Source of the DNA: Burkholderia stabilis | GTDB lineage: Bacteria > Pseudomonadota > Gammaproteobacteria > Burkholderiales > Burkholderiaceae | Assembly (NCBI RefSeq): GCF_001742165.1 | Contig: NZ_CP016442.1 | Coordinates: forward strand, 1,984,001-2,048,000 | DNA length: 64,000 nt | Direction: 5' to 3' | The notes under the pieces: generated by a model | Told to the model about the DNA's origin: nothing | Database searches by the model: none | The model's input: only the letters and a program-made list of their open reading frames with translations | Shown: positions 19,609 to 30,627 of the stretch, piece by piece | Layout of the letters: every line of letters begins with the position of its first letter | How positions within the stretch are numbered: the stretch's first letter is position 1 | Translations under genes and position numbers: made by a program

Positions 19609-20160
19609 ATGAACCGCGAAGAAGCCCTCCACATTTTCGACCACTCCGAAGAGATCGTCTCGGCCGACGCCGTCAACGCGTCGATCTCCAAGATGGCCGA
19701 CGCGATCCGCGCCGAGATCGGCGATGCGTTCCCGCTCGTTCTCTCGGTGATGGGCGGCGCCGCGGTGTTTACCGGGATGCTGCTGCCGCATCTCGATTTC
19801 CCGCTCGAATTCGACTACATCCACTTGACCCGCTACCGCAACACGACGCAGGGCAGCCCCGAAATGCACTGGCGCGTCGCGCCGCGCGAATCGGTGAAGG
19901 ACCGCATCGTGCTCGTACTCGACGACATCCTCGACGAAGGCGAGACGATGGCCGCGATCCGCGACCGCATCCTCGACATGGGCGCGCAGCGCTTCATGTC
20001 GGCCGTGCTGTGCGAGAAGACGCTCTCGAAGGCGAAACCGCTGCACCCGGACTTCTGCGGCTTCTCGGTGCCCGACCGCTACGTGTTCGGCTGCGGGATG
20101 GACGCGAAGGGCTACTGGCGCAACCTGCCGACGATCCGCGCGCTGACCACGAACGTCTGA
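19609..20160 (+). CDS. hpt: Hypoxanthine-guanine phosphoribosyltransferase
   Basis: Purine salvage enzyme converting hypoxanthine or guanine plus PRPP to IMP or GMP. The 183-residue protein has the PRPP-binding signature IVLVLDDILDEGETMAAI (about residues 102-119) and an upstream catalytic loop. The short in-frame upstream extension is not used in the family. Substrate preference cannot be read from sequence with certainty. A bidirectional-looking terminator follows. Confidence 0.85.
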   Translation: MNREEALHIFDHSEEIVSADAVNASISKMADAIRAEIGDAFPLVLSVMGGAAVFTGMLLPHLDFPLEFDYIHLTRYRNTTQGSPEMHWRVAPRESVKDRIVLVLDDILDEGETMAAIRDRILDMGAQRFMSAVLCEKTLSKAKPLHPDFCGFSVPDRYVFGCGMDAKGYWRNLPTIRALTTNV

Positions 20161-20184
20161 GCACCCTGCCCGCCCTCTAAATAG

Positions 20185-20221
20185 AAAGCGGCGCTCCGGT
20201 TTCCCGGAGCGCCGCTTTTTT
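20185..20221 (+). terminator. Rho-independent terminator between hpt and marC
   Basis: Stem AAGCGGCGCTCCGG / CCGGAGCGCCGCTT with a 3-nt loop followed by T6. Adenines on the left side let it act for the convergent gene on the minus strand too. Confidence 0.9.
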
Positions 20222-20239
20222 GTGCGTGCGCCGCGCGCC

Positions 20240-20842
20240 TTACAACTGGTGCACGAACGCGCGGATGCCGCCCAGCATCATCTCGACCGAGATCGCGACA
20301 AGCACGAGGCCCATCAGCCGCTCGAACGCCGCGACCGTCCGCTCGCCGATCCATTGCTGGATCCGCTCGGCCAGCACCAGCGTGACCGCGCAGACGATCA
20401 TCGTGACCGTCAGCGCGCCAACCCACTCGAGCATCTTGCCGGGCGCCTGCGACGTCAGCAGCATCACCGTCGCAAGCGCCGACGGCCCGGCGAGCGCCGG
20501 GATCGCGAGCGGCACGATGAACGGTTCGCCGCCCGCGCGCGGATCGTTGCCGAGCGCGCCGTCCGGATGCGGGAAGATCATCCGCAGCGCGATCAGGAAC
20601 AGCACGATCCCGCCGCCGAGCCGCAACGACAAATCGGTGAGGCTCATCATCCGCAGGAAGCGGTCGCCGACCACCATGAAGAACAGCAGGATCACGAACG
20701 CGATCCCCACTTCACGCAGGATCAGCTTCACGCGCCGCTCGCGCGGCACGTCCCGCATCGCCGAAATGAACAGCGGGATGTTGCCGAGCGGATCGGTGAT
20801 CAGCACGAGGAGCACGGTGGCCGACAGGAAGGTGTATTCCAC
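20240..20842 (-). CDS. MarC-family integral membrane protein
   Basis: 200-residue protein with about six hydrophobic helices and the family start MEYTFLSATVLLVLITDPLG and internal GALTVTMIVCAVTLVLAERI. The MarC/UPF0056 family was once linked to multiple antibiotic resistance, but that role is not supported and the function is unknown. It lies 21 bp after proS on the same strand and may be co-transcribed. Confidence 0.92.
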   Translation of the reverse strand: MEYTFLSATVLLVLITDPLGNIPLFISAMRDVPRERRVKLILREVGIAFVILLFFMVVGDRFLRMMSLTDLSLRLGGGIVLFLIALRMIFPHPDGALGNDPRAGGEPFIVPLAIPALAGPSALATVMLLTSQAPGKMLEWVGALTVTMIVCAVTLVLAERIQQWIGERTVAAFERLMGLVLVAISVEMMLGGIRAFVHQL

Positions 20843-20863
20843 CGTGTCCTCCGGTCGCCGTGC

Positions 20864-22600
20864 TTAGCGCGCGAGCGCGGCGCGGATCTTCTCCGCGACC
20901 GTCGCCGCAGCCGCGTCGGCCGGCAGCAGCGTCGCTTCGGCGTCGCGGCGGCCCTGATACTCGATCTTGCCTTCCTTCAGGCCGCGCTCGCCGATCACGA
21001 GGCGATGCGGCACGCCGATCAGCTCCCAGTCGGCGAACATCACGCCCGGGCGTTCGCCGCGGTCGTCGAGGATCACGTCGATGCCGGCCGCGGCGAGTTC
21101 CGCGTACAGCTTGTCGGCCGCTTCGCGCACCATGTCGCTGCGGTCATAGCCCATCGGGCACAGCACGACTTCGAACGGCGCGATCGACTCGGGCCAGATG
21201 ATGCCGCGGTCGTCGAAGTTCTGCTCGATCGCCGCGCCGAGAATGCGCGTGACGCCGACGCCGTAGCAGCCCATCAGCATCGGCTGCGGCTTGCCCGACT
21301 CGTCGAGGAACGTCGCGCCCATCGCTTCCGAATACTTCGTACCGAGCTGGAACACGTGGCCGACCTCGATGCCGCGGCAGATGTCGATCACGCCTTTGCC
21401 GTCCGGCGACGGGTCGCCCTTCTTCACGTTGCGCACGTCGGCAACGTCCGGCTCGGGCAGGTCTCGGCCCCAGTTCACGCCCGCGATGTGATAGTCGACC
21501 TCGTTCGCACCGACGACGAAGTCGCTCATGTTCGCGACCGTGCGGTCCGCGATCACCTTCACCGGCTTCTTCGTGCCGACCGGGCCGAGATAGCCCGGCG
21601 GCGTGCCGAACCACTCGACGATTTCCTGCTCGGTCGCGAAGCGATGGTTCTTCAGGCCCGGCAGCTTCGACACCTTGATCTCGTTCAGATCGTGATCGCC
21701 GCGCAGCATCACGAGCCAGATCGTCGGCTCGGCGCCTTCGTTGTCGGTCGCGAGCACGATCGACTTGATCGTGCGCTCGAGCGGGATCGCCAGCAGTTCG
21801 GCGACCGCTTCGCACTTTGCCTTGCCCGGCGTCGCGACCTTCTCCATCGCTTCGGCCGGCGCCGCGCGTTCGGCGATCAGCGGCAGCGCTTCAGCCGCCT
21901 CGATGTTCGCCGCGAATTCGGACGTCGGGCAGTAGGCGATCGCGTCCTCGCCGGTATCGGCGATCACGTGGAATTCATGCGAGAAATTGCCGCCGATCGA
22001 GCCGCTGTCGGCCGCGACCGCACGGAACTCGAGGCCGAGGCGCGTGAAGATGCGCACGTACGCGTCGTACATCTTGCGATACGACTCGTTCAGGCCCGCC
22101 GCATCCTTGTCGAACGAATACGCGTCCTTCATGATGAATTCGCGGCCGCGCATCACGCCGAAACGCGGACGGATCTCGTCGCGGAACTTCGTCTGGATCT
22201 GGTAGAAGTTCACCGGCATCTGCCGGTAGCTCTTGATCTGGTTGCGCGCGATGTCGGTGATGACTTCCTCGTGCGTCGGCCCGATCACGAAATCATTGTC
22301 CTTGCGGTCCTTGAAGCGCAGCAGCTCGGGGCCGTACTGTTCCCAGCGGCCCGATTCCTGCCACAGCTCGGCCGGCTGCACGGCCGGCATCAGCAGCTCG
22401 ATGGCGCCCGCCCGGTTCATTTCCTCGCGCACGATCGCTTCGACCTTGCGAATCGAGCGCAGGCCGACCGGCAGGTAGTTATAGATGCCGCCGGCGACGC
22501 GACGGATCATGCCGGCGCGTACCATCAGCTTGTGGCTGACGATCTCTGCGTCGGCGGGTGCTTCTTTCAGGGTGCCGATAAAGAAACGGGAAGCTTTCAT
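20864..22600 (-). CDS. proS: Prolyl-tRNA synthetase
   Basis: Class II aminoacyl-tRNA synthetase charging tRNA-Pro. The 578-residue bacterial-type enzyme has the catalytic core at about residues 1-220 (motif 2 region [20 protein letters not shown]), an INS editing domain inserted at about 225-405, which clears Ala-tRNA-Pro, then motif 3 ([14 protein letters not shown]) and the anticodon-binding domain. Starts [20 protein letters not shown] terminator-like hairpin lies just upstream in the leader. Confidence 0.98.
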   Translation of the reverse strand: MKASRFFIGTLKEAPADAEIVSHKLMVRAGMIRRVAGGIYNYLPVGLRSIRKVEAIVREEMNRAGAIELLMPAVQPAELWQESGRWEQYGPELLRFKDRKDNDFVIGPTHEEVITDIARNQIKSYRQMPVNFYQIQTKFRDEIRPRFGVMRGREFIMKDAYSFDKDAAGLNESYRKMYDAYVRIFTRLGLEFRAVAADSGSIGGNFSHEFHVIADTGEDAIAYCPTSEFAANIEAAEALPLIAERAAPAEAMEKVATPGKAKCEAVAELLAIPLERTIKSIVLATDNEGAEPTIWLVMLRGDHDLNEIKVSKLPGLKNHRFATEQEIVEWFGTPPGYLGPVGTKKPVKVIADRTVANMSDFVVGANEVDYHIAGVNWGRDLPEPDVADVRNVKKGDPSPDGKGVIDICRGIEVGHVFQLGTKYSEAMGATFLDESGKPQPMLMGCYGVGVTRILGAAIEQNFDDRGIIWPESIAPFEVVLCPMGYDRSDMVREAADKLYAELAAAGIDVILDDRGERPGVMFADWELIGVPHRLVIGERGLKEGKIEYQGRRDAEATLLPADAAAATVAEKIRAALAR

Positions 22601-22611
22601 GCGGACGGTTC

Positions 22612-22639
22612 CAAAAACGGCGCCCCCAGGCGGGGCGCC
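22612..22639 (-). promoter_or_regulatory. Terminator-like hairpin in the proS leader
   Basis: On the minus strand a near-perfect stem, GGCGCCCCG / GGGGGCGCC, is followed by GTTTTTGG and ends only 11 bp before the proS ATG. The position suggests attenuation or the end of a small upstream transcript; no leader peptide or T-box features were recognised. Confidence 0.4.
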
Positions 22640-22779
22640 CGAAAAAGTTTCAAGGTGAAAAAGCTGCGCGCGACGAACGACGATGGCGCAGATGACTTAG
22701 CAGACTAATCAGGGACAATTCAGCCGGTGTACCCCGCGCGGATTCGCTCCGTCACGGTGCGCAGCGCCCGTTATCTGTT

Positions 22780-22785
22780 TATAAT
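22780..22785 (+). promoter_or_regulatory. -10 element of the rppH promoter
   Basis: Perfect TATAAT 34 bp before the rppH ATG. The -35 region 17 bp upstream is poor. Confidence 0.55.
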
Positions 22786-22818
22786 CAAAGCAATTTTAAA
22801 GGATTCGAAGGTGGTTGT

Positions 22819-23466
22819 ATGCTGGATCGTGAAGGCTTTCGCCCGAACGTCGGCATCATCCTCTTGAACGCGCGCAACGAGGTGTTTTGGGGCAAGCGGC
22901 TCCGCGAGCACTCCTGGCAGTTTCCTCAAGGTGGGATCAAGTATGGCGAGACCCCCATGCAGGCGATGTACCGGGAACTGCACGAGGAAACCGGCCTGCA
23001 TCCGGAACACGTCAAGATAATCGGCCGCACCCGCGACTGGTTGCGTTACGAGGTGCCTGACAAGTTCATCAAACGCGAAGTACGCGGTCATTACCGCGGC
23101 CAGAAGCAGATCTGGTTCCTGCTACGGATGGTTGGACGCGATTGCGATATTTGCTTGCGCGCAACCGATCACCCGGAGTTCGATGCGTGGCGCTGGAACG
23201 AGTACTGGGTGCCGCTCGATGCGGTGATCGAGTTCAAGCGGGATGTCTATCAGTTGGCGCTGACGGAACTGTCGCGCTTCCTGCGCCGCCCGGCGCAGCG
23301 AGCCGAGAAGCCGCGTGGGCCGCGTCTGTCGCGCTATCCGCGCGTCATTGGCGTACAGGCCCAGCAGACGTTAACGATTGTCGACACATCGGTAGTCTGT
23401 TCGGAGATCGAAGTGGAAGCGAGCACGCTCGACGAGATGCCGCCCCACGTGATCGTCGGCAAATGA
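22819..23466 (+). CDS. rppH: RNA pyrophosphohydrolase
   Basis: Nudix hydrolase that removes pyrophosphate from 5'-triphosphate mRNA ends, triggering RNase E decay. The 215-residue protein begins [17 protein letters not shown], and the Nudix box is [23 protein letters not shown]. The C-terminal 50 residues are a variable tail. ATG with GAAGGTGG just upstream. Divergent from proS. Confidence 0.96.
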   Translation: MLDREGFRPNVGIILLNARNEVFWGKRLREHSWQFPQGGIKYGETPMQAMYRELHEETGLHPEHVKIIGRTRDWLRYEVPDKFIKREVRGHYRGQKQIWFLLRMVGRDCDICLRATDHPEFDAWRWNEYWVPLDAVIEFKRDVYQLALTELSRFLRRPAQRAEKPRGPRLSRYPRVIGVQAQQTLTIVDTSVVCSEIEVEASTLDEMPPHVIVGK

Positions 23467-23485
23467 CGAGTCGGACTGCATGACC

Positions 23486-23516
23486 GGGCGCGACCTTGGT
23501 GTCGCGCCCTTTTTTT
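23486..23516 (+). terminator. Rho-independent terminator of rppH
   Basis: Stem GGGCGCGAC / GTCGCGCCC with a 6-nt loop and T7, 20 bp after the rppH stop. Confidence 0.92.
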
Positions 23517-23530
23517 ACGAGGAATGCATA

Positions 23531-24088
23531 TTGAAAGCGATTGCTCTCGCGCTCGTCTCGATTGCCGCGGCGGCCACGCTGGCGGGTTGCGCGAATTCGA
23601 AGACGCCGACCAACAAGGATGACAGCGAGTTCGTGTATCTGCTGGACCGCCAGGGCACCTGGAAGGAAAACGCGGTCGACACGCTGCCGCCGTTGCCGCA
23701 AACGGGCGACCTGCTGCCGTTCAACGTCTCGCAGAACACGCCGCTCAAGTTCTTCGTCGATGCGAAGTCGCTCGCGGTCGGCACCGATGGCGTCGTGCGC
23801 TACGCCGTCGTCATCACGAGCCCGGCCGGCGCGCGCAACGTGAACTACGAAGGCATCCGCTGCGACACCTACGAATGGCGCCAGTACGCAGGCCTGAACT
23901 CGGATCACGACGGCTGGGACCGCACGGTCGAGAACGACTGGCGGCGCATCGAGAACGGCGAACTGAATGCCTACCATTCGTCGCTCTATCAAGACTACTT
24001 CTGCTCGAACAAGATGCCGCAAGGCTCGACCCAGCAGATCCTGGAGAACATCCGGTTTCACCGCACCGCGATGACGCAGCTGCGTTAA
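23531..24088 (+). CDS. CNP1-like lipoprotein
   Basis: 185-residue predicted lipoprotein starting at TTG with GAGGA 7 bp upstream. The frame is open further but would run through the rppH terminator, so this start is preferred. The signal peptide ends LAGC, with C20 lipidated. The remainder, with VRYAVVITSPAGARNVNYEG and RCDTYEWRQYAG, matches the CNP1-like family of beta-proteobacteria. Function unknown. Confidence 0.85.
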   Translation: MKAIALALVSIAAAATLAGCANSKTPTNKDDSEFVYLLDRQGTWKENAVDTLPPLPQTGDLLPFNVSQNTPLKFFVDAKSLAVGTDGVVRYAVVITSPAGARNVNYEGIRCDTYEWRQYAGLNSDHDGWDRTVENDWRRIENGELNAYHSSLYQDYFCSNKMPQGSTQQILENIRFHRTAMTQLR

Positions 24089-24128
24089 CGGCGAGCGGTG
24101 CGGGCTACCCGCTCCGCCCCATCGCATG

Positions 24129-24156
24129 AAAAAAGCCCGCGTGACGCGGGCTTTTC
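24129..24156. terminator. Bidirectional terminator between the CNP1-like gene and proB
   Basis: A6 then stem GCCCGC(GTGAC)GCGGGC then T4; usable by both convergent genes. Confidence 0.88.
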
Positions 24157-24184
24157 ATTTGGCTACCGGAACCGGGGCAGGTCG

Positions 24185-25303
24185 TTACACCAGCACGAGG
24201 TTGTCGCGATGGATCAGCTCGGGCTCCAGCATGTAGCCGAGTACCGTCTCGATCTCGCCGCTCGGCTTGCGGTGAATCAGTTTCGTCTCCGCACTGCTGT
24301 AATTCGTGAGCCCGCGCGCCACCTCGCGCCCGTCGGGGCCGACACACGCGATCACCTCGCCGCGCGCGAATGCGCCCTGCACGTCGATCACGCCGATCGG
24401 CAGCAGGCTCTTGCCGCCAGCCGTCAGCTTCTCGACCGCACCCGCGTCGATCACGACATGGCCGCGCACCTGCAGATGGTCTGCCATCCACTGTTTGCGC
24501 GCCGCCATCCGCGCGGTGCGGGCGATCAGTTGCGTGCCGATAGCCTCGCCGGCTGCCAGGCGCACGAGCACGTCGGACTCCCGGCCGCTCGCGATCACCG
24601 TATTCGCGCCGCTATGCGCCGCACGCTTCGCCGCGAGAATCTTCGTCAGCATCCCGCCGCGGCCGAGGCTCGAGCCCGCGCCGCCCGCCATCGCCTCGAG
24701 TTCCGGCGCACCTGCATTGGCCTCGGCGACGAGCGTCGCGTTCGGGTCCTTGCGCGGATCGGCCGTAAACAGCCCGGTTTGATCGGTCAGGATGATCAGC
24801 GCATCGCCTTCGATCAAGTTCGCGACGAGCGCGCCGAGCGTGTCGTTGTCGCCGAACTTGATTTCGTCAGTGACGACCGTGTCGTTCTCGTTGATGATCG
24901 GCACGACACCGAGTCGCAGCAGCGTAAGCAGCGTCGAACGCGCATTCAGGTAACGCTCGCGGTCCGCGAGGTCAGCGTGCGTGAGCAGGATCTGCGCGGT
25001 GCGGATGTCGTGTTCGGTGAAGCGGCTCTCGTAGACTTGTGCGAGCCCCATCTGGCCGACTGCGGCAGCGGCCTGCAACTCGTCGATTTCCCGCGGCCGC
25101 TTGCTCCAGCCGAGCCGCTGCATCCCTTCCGCAATCGCACCCGAACTGACGAGCACGACTTCCTTGCCTTGAGCGCGCAGCGCGGCGATCTGCGCCGCCC
25201 AGCGGCCGATCGCAGCATGATCGAGCCCCTTGCCGTCGTTGGTCACGAGGCTGGAACCCACCTTCACCACCAGTCGCTTCGAATCCGCGATGATCGAACG
25301 CAT
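24185..25303 (-). CDS. proB: Glutamate 5-kinase
   Basis: First step of proline synthesis: ATP-dependent phosphorylation of glutamate. The 372-residue protein starts [20 protein letters not shown], with the amino-acid kinase domain to about residue 260 and a C-terminal PUA domain from about 275. The glycine-rich [16 protein letters not shown] segment is the substrate loop. The ATG at 25303 matches the family; the frame is open 18 codons further. Downstream of obgE on the same strand. Confidence 0.97.
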   Translation of the reverse strand: MRSIIADSKRLVVKVGSSLVTNDGKGLDHAAIGRWAAQIAALRAQGKEVVLVSSGAIAEGMQRLGWSKRPREIDELQAAAAVGQMGLAQVYESRFTEHDIRTAQILLTHADLADRERYLNARSTLLTLLRLGVVPIINENDTVVTDEIKFGDNDTLGALVANLIEGDALIILTDQTGLFTADPRKDPNATLVAEANAGAPELEAMAGGAGSSLGRGGMLTKILAAKRAAHSGANTVIASGRESDVLVRLAAGEAIGTQLIARTARMAARKQWMADHLQVRGHVVIDAGAVEKLTAGGKSLLPIGVIDVQGAFARGEVIACVGPDGREVARGLTNYSSAETKLIHRKPSGEIETVLGYMLEPELIHRDNLVLV

Positions 25304-25379
25304 CCTGCACTGTCTCCTGTATCTGATGCGCGATTGAACGACGGCGCCGGGCGGCACGCCCGACGCGTTCCGGAACCGC

Positions 25380-26492
<1,113 letters not shown>

Positions 26493-26614
26493 TCACTCCG
26501 CCCAGTATTTCCGCTATTGTGCCGCGCGCCGGAGCGCTTGAACAATCTGCCATCCGGCCGATCGTACGCCGGTCGCGCGACGGCCGCCGGAGCGCACATG
26601 CGCCCGGCGGCCAA

Positions 26615-26649
26615 ATAAAAAAGGCCCCGCGAAGACTGCGGGGCCTTTC
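26615..26649 (-). terminator. Rho-independent terminator of rplU-rpmA
   Basis: On the minus strand stem GGCCCCGC / GCGGGGCC followed by TTTTTT, between rpmA and obgE; obgE therefore needs read-through or its own promoter in 26490-26614. Confidence 0.88.
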
Positions 26650-26676
26650 GGCTACGAAGCCCTTGGGTGCCTGAAC

Positions 26677-26940
26677 TTAGGCAGCCGCCGGGACAACGAT
26701 GACCAGATGCTTCTTGTCCGCGCCCTTCGTCGCGAACTTCACGTGACCGTCGACCAGCGCGAACAGGGTGTGATCCTTGCCCATGCCGACGTTCTCGCCT
26801 GCGTGCATGCGCGTACCGCGCTGACGCACGATGATGCCGCCGGCATTGATTGCCTGACCGCCGTACACTTTCACGCCGAGACGTTTCGACTCGGAGTCGC
26901 GGCCGTTCCGGGAAGAGCCGCCTGCCTTTTTGTGTGCCAT
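26677..26940 (-). CDS. rpmA: 50S ribosomal protein L27
   Basis: 87-residue L27, beginning [20 protein letters not shown], the family signature. Its N-terminal tail reaches the peptidyl transferase centre. It starts 24 bp after rplU ends. Confidence 0.99.
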
Positions 26941-26964
26941 CTGATTGCTCCTTTACCGAGGCGC

Positions 26965-27276
26965 TTACGCGTTGATCGCGTCGATGCGCAGCTCAGTGTA
27001 GTTCTGGCGGTGGCCGCCGTGCTTTTGGTAGTGCTTCCGGCGACGCATCTTGAAGATGGTGACCTTGGCATGACGACCGTGCGACACAACGGTGGCCTTG
27101 ACGGAAGCCCCACTGACCAGCGGCGTACCGAACTTAATCGATTCGCCTTCGCCCACTGCGAGAACCTGGTCGAGCGTGATTTCAGCGTCAATGTCAGCCG
27201 GTATCTGTTCTACTTTGAGTTTTTCGCCAACGGCAACCTTGTACTGCTTGCCGCCGGTTTTTATGACCGCGTACAT
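26965..27276 (-). CDS. rplU: 50S ribosomal protein L21
   Basis: 103-residue L21, beginning [20 protein letters not shown], with the conserved [20 protein letters not shown] near the C-terminus that contacts 23S rRNA. The open frame upstream is not used in the family. First gene of the rplU-rpmA pair; divergent from ispB. Confidence 0.99.
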   Translation of the reverse strand: MYAVIKTGGKQYKVAVGEKLKVEQIPADIDAEITLDQVLAVGEGESIKFGTPLVSGASVKATVVSHGRHAKVTIFKMRRRKHYQKHGGHRQNYTELRIDAINA

Positions 27277-27454
27277 TGAGAACCTCACTCTGGATCCAAA
27301 TTTTCCGCACACCACGCGCGGAAAACACGTGATTATACATGGGGTTAGCACCGAAGTCAAAACCGATCGACGATTGCCGCTCGCCGGCCCCGGCCGAACG
27401 GCCAAAATCACGGCTGCGGCGCGTCCGACAGACCGGGATATCTCGGATTCGACT

Positions 27455-27460
27455 TATAAT
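27455..27460 (+). promoter_or_regulatory. -10 element upstream of ispB
   Basis: Perfect TATAAT 27 bp before the ispB ATG; the -35 region is not obvious. Confidence 0.5.
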
Positions 27461-27486
27461 CCGCGGCATCACCCAATTCCATCATC

Positions 27487-28482
27487 ATGTCGTCGTCCAC
27501 CGCCTCCCCCACCCTCAGCGCCGCCCACCTGCTCGCTCCGATCACCAGCGACATGGAGCAGGTGAATCGCGTTATCCGGCAAAGCCTCGCGTCCGACGTG
27601 CTGCTGATCAACCAGATCGCCGAGTACATCATCGGCGCGGGCGGCAAGCGGCTGCGTCCGGCGTTGCTGCTGCTCGTCGCCGGCGCGCTCGGCGAGACGT
27701 CGCACCAGCGGCATGTGCTGGCCGCCGTCGTCGAGTTCATCCATACGGCCACGCTGCTGCATGACGACGTCGTCGACGAATCCGAGCTGCGCCGCGGCCG
27801 CCAGACCGCCAATGCGCTGTTCGGCAACGCGGCGAGCGTGCTGGTAGGCGATTACCTCTACTCGCGCTCGTTCGAGATGATGGTCGGCGTCGGCAAGATG
27901 CGCGTGATGGAGATCCTCTCCGAAGCAACGACGATCATTTCCGAAGGCGAGGTGCTGCAGCTCCTCAACATGCACGACGCGGACGTCGACGAAACGCGCT
28001 ACATGCAGGTGATCCGCTACAAGACGGCCAAGCTGTTCGAGGCGTCGGCACGCCTGGGCGCGGTGCTCGCGGGCGCCGATGCGCCGACCGAAGCCGCCGC
28101 CGCCGAATACGGCCGCCGGATCGGCACCGCGTTCCAGATCATGGACGACTGGCTCGACTACGCGGGCACCGTCGAGGCAATGGGCAAGAATGCCGGCGAC
28201 GACCTGCGCGAAGGCAAGCCGACGCTGCCGCTCATCTATCTGATCGAACGCGGCACGCCCGAGCAGTCGGCGCTTGCCCGCGAGGCGATCGAACAGGGCG
28301 GCACCGATCGCTTCGACACGATTTTCGAAGCGATCACGCGCTCGGGCGCGCTGGATCACACACTCGAATGCGCGCGCCAGGAAGCGCAGGCGGCAGCCGC
28401 GGCGATCGCCGCGTTCCCCGATTCGATCTACAAGGAGAGCCTGCTCGCGCTGTGCTCTTACTCGACGTCACGGCAGTCGTAA
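27487..28482 (+). CDS. ispB: Octaprenyl diphosphate synthase
   Basis: Trans-prenyltransferase making the ubiquinone side chain from FPP and IPP. The 331-residue all-helical protein has both aspartate-rich motifs, LLHDDVVDESELRRG (first DDxxD) and IMDDWLDYAGT (second), and the GGKRLRP motif near residue 55. Chain length (C40) is inferred from the organism type. Confidence 0.96.
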   Translation: MSSSTASPTLSAAHLLAPITSDMEQVNRVIRQSLASDVLLINQIAEYIIGAGGKRLRPALLLLVAGALGETSHQRHVLAAVVEFIHTATLLHDDVVDESELRRGRQTANALFGNAASVLVGDYLYSRSFEMMVGVGKMRVMEILSEATTIISEGEVLQLLNMHDADVDETRYMQVIRYKTAKLFEASARLGAVLAGADAPTEAAAAEYGRRIGTAFQIMDDWLDYAGTVEAMGKNAGDDLREGKPTLPLIYLIERGTPEQSALAREAIEQGGTDRFDTIFEAITRSGALDHTLECARQEAQAAAAAIAAFPDSIYKESLLALCSYSTSRQS

Positions 28483-28661
28483 GCGCATCGCGTGCGTCGC
28501 CGCCACCGCTGCGACGACGCACGTTCGGTACGGTGAAATACCTGCCTCGAAAAAAATCTTCACGAAGGTATTCCATTTTCGAAAAAACGTCGTTATAGTT
28601 ACGTTCTTGCTCGACGACGCAGCGGTCTTGAAGAAGACGGCAAAATCGGAAGAGTAAAAAT

Positions 28662-28738
28662 CGGGGTGTAGCTTAGCCTGGTAGAGCGCTACGTTCGGGA
28701 CGTAGAGGCCGGAGGTTCGAATCCTCTCACCCCGACCA
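28662..28738 (+). tRNA. tRNA-Pro (anticodon CGG)
   Basis: 77-nt cloverleaf with acceptor arms CGGGGTG / CACCCCG, anticodon stem CTACG / CGTAG around loop TTCGGGA (anticodon CGG), T-loop GGTTCGAATCC and encoded CCA. It is intact; its 3' 48 bp are also the attachment core of the island that follows. Confidence 0.98.
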
Positions 28739-28739
28739 G
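28692..28739 (+). repeat. Left attachment repeat (attL core, 48 bp)
   Basis: Runs from the anticodon loop to one base past the CCA of tRNA-Pro and is identical to 51790-51837. Confidence 0.95.
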
Positions 28740-28749
28740 GTTTCCCTTC

Positions 28750-28785
28750 AAAAACAGCGGACTAGATGTCCGCTGTTTTTGTTTT
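28750..28785 (+). terminator. Island-borne terminator after tRNA-Pro
   Basis: Perfect 13-bp stem AAAAACAGCGGAC / GTCCGCTGTTTTT with a 5-nt loop and further T's. It sits just inside the island and would replace the tRNA's original terminator, now displaced to 51850. Confidence 0.85.
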
Positions 28786-28794
28786 CGGGGTTCG

Positions 28795-28816
28795 CAGTGG
28801 CAAATCAGTGGCAATC
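28795..28816 (+). repeat. Left pair of 11-bp tandem repeats (candidate arm sites)
   Basis: CAGTGGCAAAT followed at once by CAGTGGCAATC. The same doublet recurs at 51654-51675 near the right end in the same orientation, as expected for arm-type sites of a tyrosine integrase. Confidence 0.6.
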
Positions 28817-28896
28817 TCCCCCACTTCGCTGCAAATCGCGAATCATCCCCCTGCCTTACGCCTATACGTTGCTCCCAACCTTGGAGCATCGCTGCC

Positions 28897-30621
28897 ATGG
28901 CGTCCATCGAGAACCGCTCGCGCATCCGCGTCACCGTCCGCAACCGCGACGACCTGACCCGCACCTTTTCCCACAACGCCGACAAAGCTATCCAGCGCTA
29001 CGTCCAGACGCTGCAGTTGCAGGGACTCAAGCCGAGGCTGGCCAGCCTCGACGACCACTATGTCGTCCGAACACGCAGCGTCGCGCACAAGAACCAGTTC
29101 CTCACCGCGCACAGCGAAGCGGAAGCCATCGCCATCAAGCAGCGCATCGAGAGCGAGCAGCGCCAGGGGCTTTTCATCGACTATGCGAAGGGGCACAAGA
29201 CAACCCTCGCCGACCTGCTGATTCGCTACCTGCGCGACGAGGCGCCGCGCGACAAGAGCTTCGAGGTCCTCGGCTACAAAATCAATGCGTGGCTGGAGGA
29301 TGCCGGCTTGCCCCGGCAGGACCTCGCCGAGATTCGCGACGCGCACCCAAATCCCTGCCCCACGGTCGCAGCCATGAAAATCCGCAAGTCCACGGGCACT
29401 CGCGTCGGGCAGCCGTCGGAGACCAGCAAGTTCATCCGGAAGCCCTTCGCCGCCATCGTCCCGGACGACTTCGCCGACTACATCGAGGAGCGGTGCCAGG
29501 TCGTCGAGCCGAGCACGGTGGACCGGGAAATCGACATCTTCTCGGCGGTCTGCCACATCGCCATCGACACCTGGCGCATTCACGTCGCCAAGAACCCGAT
29601 GGACGGCGTGCGCCGGCCCCGCTACTACAACGAGCGGGACCGCCGCCTGAAGGATGGCGAGGAGGCGCGCTTGCTGGCCGCCGCCCGCGAGGAGGACCGC
29701 GCGCAGTCCATCGCTCTGCGCCTCGAGCAGCTGCTGGCAGCAGAGCGCGAGGACGCGAACAGCGCGACCACCGTGTACCGGCGCAAGCAGGTTATTAAGG
29801 ACGCCCGGCAGCGCTACCAGGCGGAAGCCGAGGAGACGTACGAGCACATTCCGATGCTGGAGACTTTCATCCACTTCCAACTGATGACCGGGGCCCGCCG
29901 AAGCGAGACGCTGACGCTGACCTGGTCGAACGTGAGCCTGGACGGCCAGGCCGCGTTCCTGCCGGAAACCAAGAATGGCCGGCCCCGCACCCTGCCTCTT
30001 CGCAGTGACCTCGTCGAGCTGGTGCGCCGGCTGCCGTGCACCAGCGAACTGGTGTTCCCAATTGGCGTCGATGGTCTGCGCAAGGCCTGGCAGCGCATTT
30101 GCATCGCCGCGGGCCTGACTGGCGGCGACGAGGTGCGCATCCATGACCTGCGTCATGAAGCCATTTCCCGCGTCGCCGAGGCCGGCAGCCGCACGCCCGG
30201 CGGGTTCTCGCTGGTCGACCTTCAGCACTTCAGCGGCCATCGCGATACCCGCATGCTGCTGCGCTATGCCCATCTGTGCGCAGGAAGCTTTGCCAAGCGC
30301 TTGGACGAGGCCTTTCGGGTCAATTCGCCCGATTCGACACTCCACCGTGGCCGGCTTCGGCTCAAACAGGGCGCGTCCGTCTCGCTCAAGGAGGTGCTGG
30401 ACGACCATGCTCCGGCACCGTCAACCGCCCCGCCCGCCTATGACGCCGCGCCGTCAGCGCAAGTTGCCACGGCCACCAATGCGATGCAGTCTTCAACAAG
30501 CAGTCGTGAGAACGGCGACGCTGGCACGCGTCAGCAAACAGAGGAGCCGGTCTCATCACCGACGTCAACCGGCTCGACCGGGAACGTCATCCGTGTCGAC
30601 TTTGCCCGCCGGGTCGCGTGA
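28897..30621 (+). CDS. int: Tyrosine integrase of the island
   Basis: 574-residue site-specific recombinase expected to catalyse integration and excision at tRNA-Pro. The C-terminal catalytic domain has the complete set: R334 in TGARRSE, K359 in ETKNGRPR, H416 and R419 in IHDLRH, H448 in HFSGH, and nucleophile Y457 in LLRYAHL. The N-terminal 100 residues are likely the arm-binding domain and about 180-250 the core-binding domain. A 110-residue tail past the catalytic Tyr is low complexity. It begins 158 bp from attL and reads away from the tRNA; GGAG precedes the ATG. Confidence 0.95.
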   Translation: MASIENRSRIRVTVRNRDDLTRTFSHNADKAIQRYVQTLQLQGLKPRLASLDDHYVVRTRSVAHKNQFLTAHSEAEAIAIKQRIESEQRQGLFIDYAKGHKTTLADLLIRYLRDEAPRDKSFEVLGYKINAWLEDAGLPRQDLAEIRDAHPNPCPTVAAMKIRKSTGTRVGQPSETSKFIRKPFAAIVPDDFADYIEERCQVVEPSTVDREIDIFSAVCHIAIDTWRIHVAKNPMDGVRRPRYYNERDRRLKDGEEARLLAAAREEDRAQSIALRLEQLLAAEREDANSATTVYRRKQVIKDARQRYQAEAEETYEHIPMLETFIHFQLMTGARRSETLTLTWSNVSLDGQAAFLPETKNGRPRTLPLRSDLVELVRRLPCTSELVFPIGVDGLRKAWQRICIAAGLTGGDEVRIHDLRHEAISRVAEAGSRTPGGFSLVDLQHFSGHRDTRMLLRYAHLCAGSFAKRLDEAFRVNSPDSTLHRGRLRLKQGASVSLKEVLDDHAPAPSTAPPAYDAAPSAQVATATNAMQSSTSSRENGDAGTRQQTEEPVSSPTSTGSTGNVIRVDFARRVA

Positions 30622-30627
30622 CGGCCA

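Noticed and set aside
20222..22708. An 828-codon open frame on the plus strand opposite marC and proS
   Set aside because: Same kind of shadow; proS and marC on the other strand are unambiguous.
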